Below are positions 11,100-13,958 of a stretch of DNA of 13,958 nucleotides, piece by piece. Positions within the stretch are counted from its first letter, which is position 1; each line of letters opens with the position of its first letter. The notes beneath the pieces are model-generated. The model ran no database searches and was not told the DNA's origin. It worked only from the letters and a program-made list of their open reading frames with translations. The stretch is from DUZB01 sp964407525 (GTDB lineage: Bacteria > Desulfobacterota > DSM-4660 > Desulfatiglandales > Desulfatiglandaceae): the NCBI GenBank assembly GCA_964407525.1, contig CAYOWC010000107.1:1-13958 (forward strand), written 5' to 3'. Both the position numbers and the translations under genes were made by a program.

Positions 11100-13787
11100 A
11101 TGACCATTTATAATCTAGATAAGGTTTTCAGGCCAGAATCCGTAGGAGTGATTGGCGCGAGTGATAAAAAAGGCAGTATCGGCCGTGCCCTGATCCGGAA
11201 TATTCAAAAGGGTGGGTATAAGGGAAAAATCTTTCCGATTAACGCCAAACACCCGGTGATAAGCGGCCTCTCTGCTTATCCTTCGATTGGGGATGTGGGA
11301 GAATCGGTTGATCTTGCCGTTATCGCCACTCCTATGAAAACGGTGCCTTCCATCATCGGTGAATGTGTAAGGGCCGGGGTTGGAGGCGCCATTATCATTT
11401 CCGCCGGCGGAAAAGAGACAGGAGAGAAGGGCCGTGAAATAGAGGCGGATATCAAAAAAGAGGCAGAGAAAGGGGGCATTCGCATTATAGGCCCAAACTG
11501 CGTCGGGATTATTTCCGCCGAAGCAAATCTTTATGCCACATTCGCGAGCCAGATGCCCCTGCCCGGGAAAATGGCCTTTATCTCGCAAAGTGGGGCGCTT
11601 ATCGGGGCTATACTCGATCTCTCTTTAAAGAAGCAGATTGGTTTCAGCCATTTTGTAAGTGTCGGTTCCATGATAGATGCGGATTTTGGAGACTTGATAG
11701 ACTATCTGGGCAACGATCCTGATGTGAGCAGTATCGTTCTCTACATGGAAGGGGTGACCTATCCTCGCAAATTCATGAGCGCGGCCAGGGCCGTTTCCCG
11801 TGTCAAACCGATTATTGTACTCAAGTCAGGAAGAAGCGCGGCAGGCGCGAAGGCTGCCGCGTCCCATACCGGATCTATGGCAGGGGAAGGCGCTATCTAT
11901 GATGCGGCCTTCATGCGAGCCGGAATTGTTCGTGTCGACACCATTGAAGAGCTTTTTGACTGTGCCGAACTGGTGGCCAAACAACCGGTTCCCAAGGGTT
12001 CCGGACTGGCGGTTATCACCAATGCCGGGGGGCCCGGGGTTATGGCTGCAGATGCCCTTGCCAAGTACGGGTTGGAACCGGTTTCCCTGCGGCCGGAAAC
12101 CAAAAAACAATTGGATGAATTTCTTCCCTCGTTCTGGAGCAGAGGAAATCCCATTGACATTTTAGGAGATGCCACCCCTGAAAGATACCGGCGTGCAGTT
12201 GATGTATGTGCTTCAGCGCCGGAGATCAACGGATTGGTGATCGTTTTTGTACCGCAGGCCGTCAGCGATGCCGCTGATGTGGCGGAAATCCTGTCGGAGG
12301 TCTTGCGGGGGAAGTCCTATCCGGTCTTTGCGGTCTGGATGGGAGGGGAAAGTGTGGAGAAGGGACGGGAAATCTTCAGCAGGGCGGGAATTCCGACCTA
12401 TGAGACCCCTGAGCGGGCTATTCAATCGTTTATGTATATGAATTCCTATGCGCAGAATCTTGAATTGCTCCAGCAAACACCGCCGAAACTCCACCGCAAA
12501 CTGGAATTTGATAAAGCCGGGGCTGCGGCGATTGTGACCGGGGCACTCCGGAAGAAACAATCCTTTCTTACGGAGATAGAATCCAAGGAAGTGTTATCAG
12601 CATATGGTATACCTGTCAATCAAACCAGACTGGCTGTTTCTGAGGACGAAGCGGTACATATGGCCCGGGAGATTGGATATCCCGTGGCAATGAAAATCTG
12701 TTCCAAGGATATTTCTCATAAGTCTGACGCCAATGGAGTGCAGCTCAATCTGCGCGGCGACAAAAATATCAGGGAAACCTTTGCGAAAATTCTGGTAGAT
12801 GCCCATGCCTATGACGCGGATGCTGAACTTACCGGGGTGACTATTCAATCAATGGTGGACCGGACGGATTACGAACTGATCCTAGGCAGTAAAAAGGACC
12901 CGCTTTTTGGTCCGGTTATCCTGTTTGGGATGGGTGGGATCATGACCGAAATCCTTAAAGATCAGGCCATCGCTTTCCCGCCCTTAAACAGGCTGTTGGC
13001 TCGTAGGCTCATGGAGGGCACCCGGGTGTATAACCTGCTTAAAGGCTATCGCAACCGGCCCCCTGCGGATTTAGGAAGACTGGAAGAGATCCTGATCGGT
13101 TTATCGCAACTGGTTATTGATTTTCCAGAAATTGCCGAATTGGATATCAACCCCTTGATCCTGATGGGAGATAGCCCATGCGCCGTGGATGCCCGTGTGA
13201 TTATCAGGCCTTCGGAAATTGCCTCTCCGCTTCACCTTGTTATCAGCCCTTACCCGGACCAGTATGAGGTGATCAGGCAGATCGCAGGTGGAGAGGATCT
13301 TTTTATCCGGCCCATTAAGCCTGAAGACACACCTCTCCTGCTGAAATTTTTGCAGGGTTTATCGCGCGAGAGCATCTATTCCCGGTTTTTCAGCCCAATG
13401 AAATCGTTTTCCAAGAAGATGATGGTCCGTCTCACCCAGCTTGACTATGATCGCGATATGGCCTTGGTGGCCATGGAACAATCCCAACCCGAAGGAGAAA
13501 TATTAGGGGTGGCACGTCTCATGACGAAGGCGGGAGGGATAGAACCGGAGTTCGCCGTAGTTGTGAGTGATCCGTGGCAGGGGAAGGGGGTCGGTGCGGC
13601 CTTGATGGAACATCTGATTAAAGTTTCAAAAGAGAGAGGGTTGGAATCTATCTGGGGAATTGTCCTTGCGGAAAATACCCATATGATTGCCCTGGCCCGG
13701 AAATTGGGATTTGCTATCTCCAGGGTGCCTGGTGAAGGGCAATATGAATTAAAAGCGGACTTAAAGCACTCTGCAATTCGTGACTAA
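11100..13787 (+). CDS. pat: ADP-forming acetate-CoA ligase family protein with C-terminal GNAT domain (Pat-type)
   Basis: 895 aa, matching the roughly 890 aa of Pat/PatZ (YfiQ) proteins. ATG 11100 follows AAAGG at 11087-11091. Order of domains: CoA-binding Rossmann domain (1-130, VGVIGASDKKGSIG), succinyl-CoA-synthetase-like domains (150-440), ATP-grasp domain (about 490-700, FGMGGIMTEILKD) and a GNAT domain (about 735-885) with motif A Q827-G-K-G-V-G832. H256 (ASHTGS) and H540 (ISHKSD) match the phosphohistidine positions of ADP-forming acetyl-CoA synthetases, so both acyl-CoA/ATP interconversion and lysine acetylation are possible. Pat proteins acetylate and inactivate AMP-forming acetyl-CoA synthetase. 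It follows the USP-receiver gene by 36 bp and is probably driven by the promoter at 9982. Whether this copy is an enzyme, a regulator or both cannot be settled by reading. Confidence 0.94.
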   Translation: MTIYNLDKVFRPESVGVIGASDKKGSIGRALIRNIQKGGYKGKIFPINAKHPVISGLSAYPSIGDVGESVDLAVIATPMKTVPSIIGECVRAGVGGAIIISAGGKETGEKGREIEADIKKEAEKGGIRIIGPNCVGIISAEANLYATFASQMPLPGKMAFISQSGALIGAILDLSLKKQIGFSHFVSVGSMIDADFGDLIDYLGNDPDVSSIVLYMEGVTYPRKFMSAARAVSRVKPIIVLKSGRSAAGAKAAASHTGSMAGEGAIYDAAFMRAGIVRVDTIEELFDCAELVAKQPVPKGSGLAVITNAGGPGVMAADALAKYGLEPVSLRPETKKQLDEFLPSFWSRGNPIDILGDATPERYRRAVDVCASAPEINGLVIVFVPQAVSDAADVAEILSEVLRGKSYPVFAVWMGGESVEKGREIFSRAGIPTYETPERAIQSFMYMNSYAQNLELLQQTPPKLHRKLEFDKAGAAAIVTGALRKKQSFLTEIESKEVLSAYGIPVNQTRLAVSEDEAVHMAREIGYPVAMKICSKDISHKSDANGVQLNLRGDKNIRETFAKILVDAHAYDADAELTGVTIQSMVDRTDYELILGSKKDPLFGPVILFGMGGIMTEILKDQAIAFPPLNRLLARRLMEGTRVYNLLKGYRNRPPADLGRLEEILIGLSQLVIDFPEIAELDINPLILMGDSPCAVDARVIIRPSEIASPLHLVISPYPDQYEVIRQIAGGEDLFIRPIKPEDTPLLLKFLQGLSRESIYSRFFSPMKSFSKKMMVRLTQLDYDRDMALVAMEQSQPEGEILGVARLMTKAGGIEPEFAVVVSDPWQGKGVGAALMEHLIKVSKERGLESIWGIVLAENTHMIALARKLGFAISRVPGEGQYELKADLKHSAIRD

Positions 13788-13850
13788 AGGATCAACCGGA
13801 AACATGTTGTCTAATAAAACTATATCGATAAAGTTCAGTGGGGCAAAGCT

Positions 13851-13878
13851 GAAAAAAAGAAACAGGGAATTGTCCCTG
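13851..13878 (-). terminator. Possible minus-strand terminator hairpin
   Basis: The stem CAGGGA/TCCCTG (13863-13878, 4-nt loop), read on the minus strand, leads into a T-rich run at 13862-13852. It would end transcription of a convergent gene beyond the window edge, which is not visible. It does not have the T-run needed to terminate the Pat transcript. Confidence 0.35.
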
Positions 13879-13928
13879 CTCCTGAAAGCTGAAACGCAGA
13901 CACGACACCAAGTCCATTTAAAAAATCA

Positions 13929-13958
13929 TTGACAAAATCTTCCAATTGAGCCTATATC
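13929..13958 (+). promoter_or_regulatory. Possible sigma-70 promoter reading out of the window
   Basis: TTGACA (13929-13934), an 18-bp spacer and TATATC (13953-13958). The -35 box is perfect and the -10 box close to TATAAT. The downstream gene is not visible, so support is limited to the motif. Confidence 0.4.

Larger units (their letters stand above)
13788..13958. other. Intergenic tail with hairpin and possible promoter
   Basis: No ORF is evident. CAGGGA-ATTG-TCCCTG (13863-13878) is a perfect 6-bp hairpin; on the minus strand it is followed by a T-rich run (TTTCTTTTTTT), on the plus strand by none. At the edge, TTGACA is followed after 18 bp by TATATC. Confidence 0.45.

Overview
The window looks like a piece of an anaerobic Gram-negative genome, most likely a Desulfobacterota (sulfate-reducer type) organism. 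That placement is inferred from gene content: NifX/NifB-type and zinc-ribbon small proteins, a CooT-type nickel protein, universal stress proteins (USPs), an ADP-forming acyl-CoA synthetase fused to a GNAT acetyltransferase, and repeated sigma-54-like promoters. No rRNA, tRNA, CRISPR array or intact insertion sequence was seen. The sequence contains a 100-N scaffold gap at 4932-5031 with identical 55-bp flanks, almost certainly an unmerged contig overlap inside one small gene.

Layout. (1) 30-2167, plus strand: an APS-kinase-like P-loop kinase, an inositol-monophosphatase-family phosphatase, a 67-aa zinc-ribbon protein and a NifX/NifB-type protein, closely spaced and each with a good ribosome-binding site (RBS). 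(2) 2168-2753: no convincing gene, but a palindrome, an AT-rich degenerate repeat and a sigma-54-like promoter. (3) 2754-5514, plus strand: a tandem-domain USP, a 20-codon USP remnant, a ZIP metal transporter, CooT (interrupted by the gap) and a two-helix membrane peptide. (4) 5561-7180, minus strand: a VanX-type D-Ala-D-Ala dipeptidase and an AcuA-type acetyltransferase. (5) 7223-9666, plus strand: a 5'-truncated metallo-beta-lactamase-fold fragment lying between two sigma-54-like elements, then an exported four-domain rhodanese ending at a clear terminator. (6) 9667-10154: a non-coding stretch with another repeat copy, a REP-like hairpin and a sigma-54-like promoter. (7) 10155-13787, plus strand: a USP-receiver fusion and, 36 bp later, a Pat-type ADP-forming acyl-CoA synthetase/GNAT protein. 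(8) The tail has a hairpin and a possible sigma-70 promoter reading out of the window.

The most coherent signal is a set of four near-identical 17-bp elements (TGGCATACTTTATGCTT and variants, GG-N10-GC spacing) at 2521, 7223, 7689 and 9982. Three lie 127-216 bp upstream of the USP, rhodanese and USP-receiver/Pat genes; the fourth overlaps the start of the truncated fragment. I infer a sigma-54-type stress or starvation regulon that joins USPs, an exported sulfurtransferase and an acetyl-CoA/protein-acetylation enzyme. With the AcuA homologue, two unrelated protein acetyltransferases of the kind that silence acetyl-CoA synthetase sit within 7.4 kb. No sigma-54 activator gene lies in the window.
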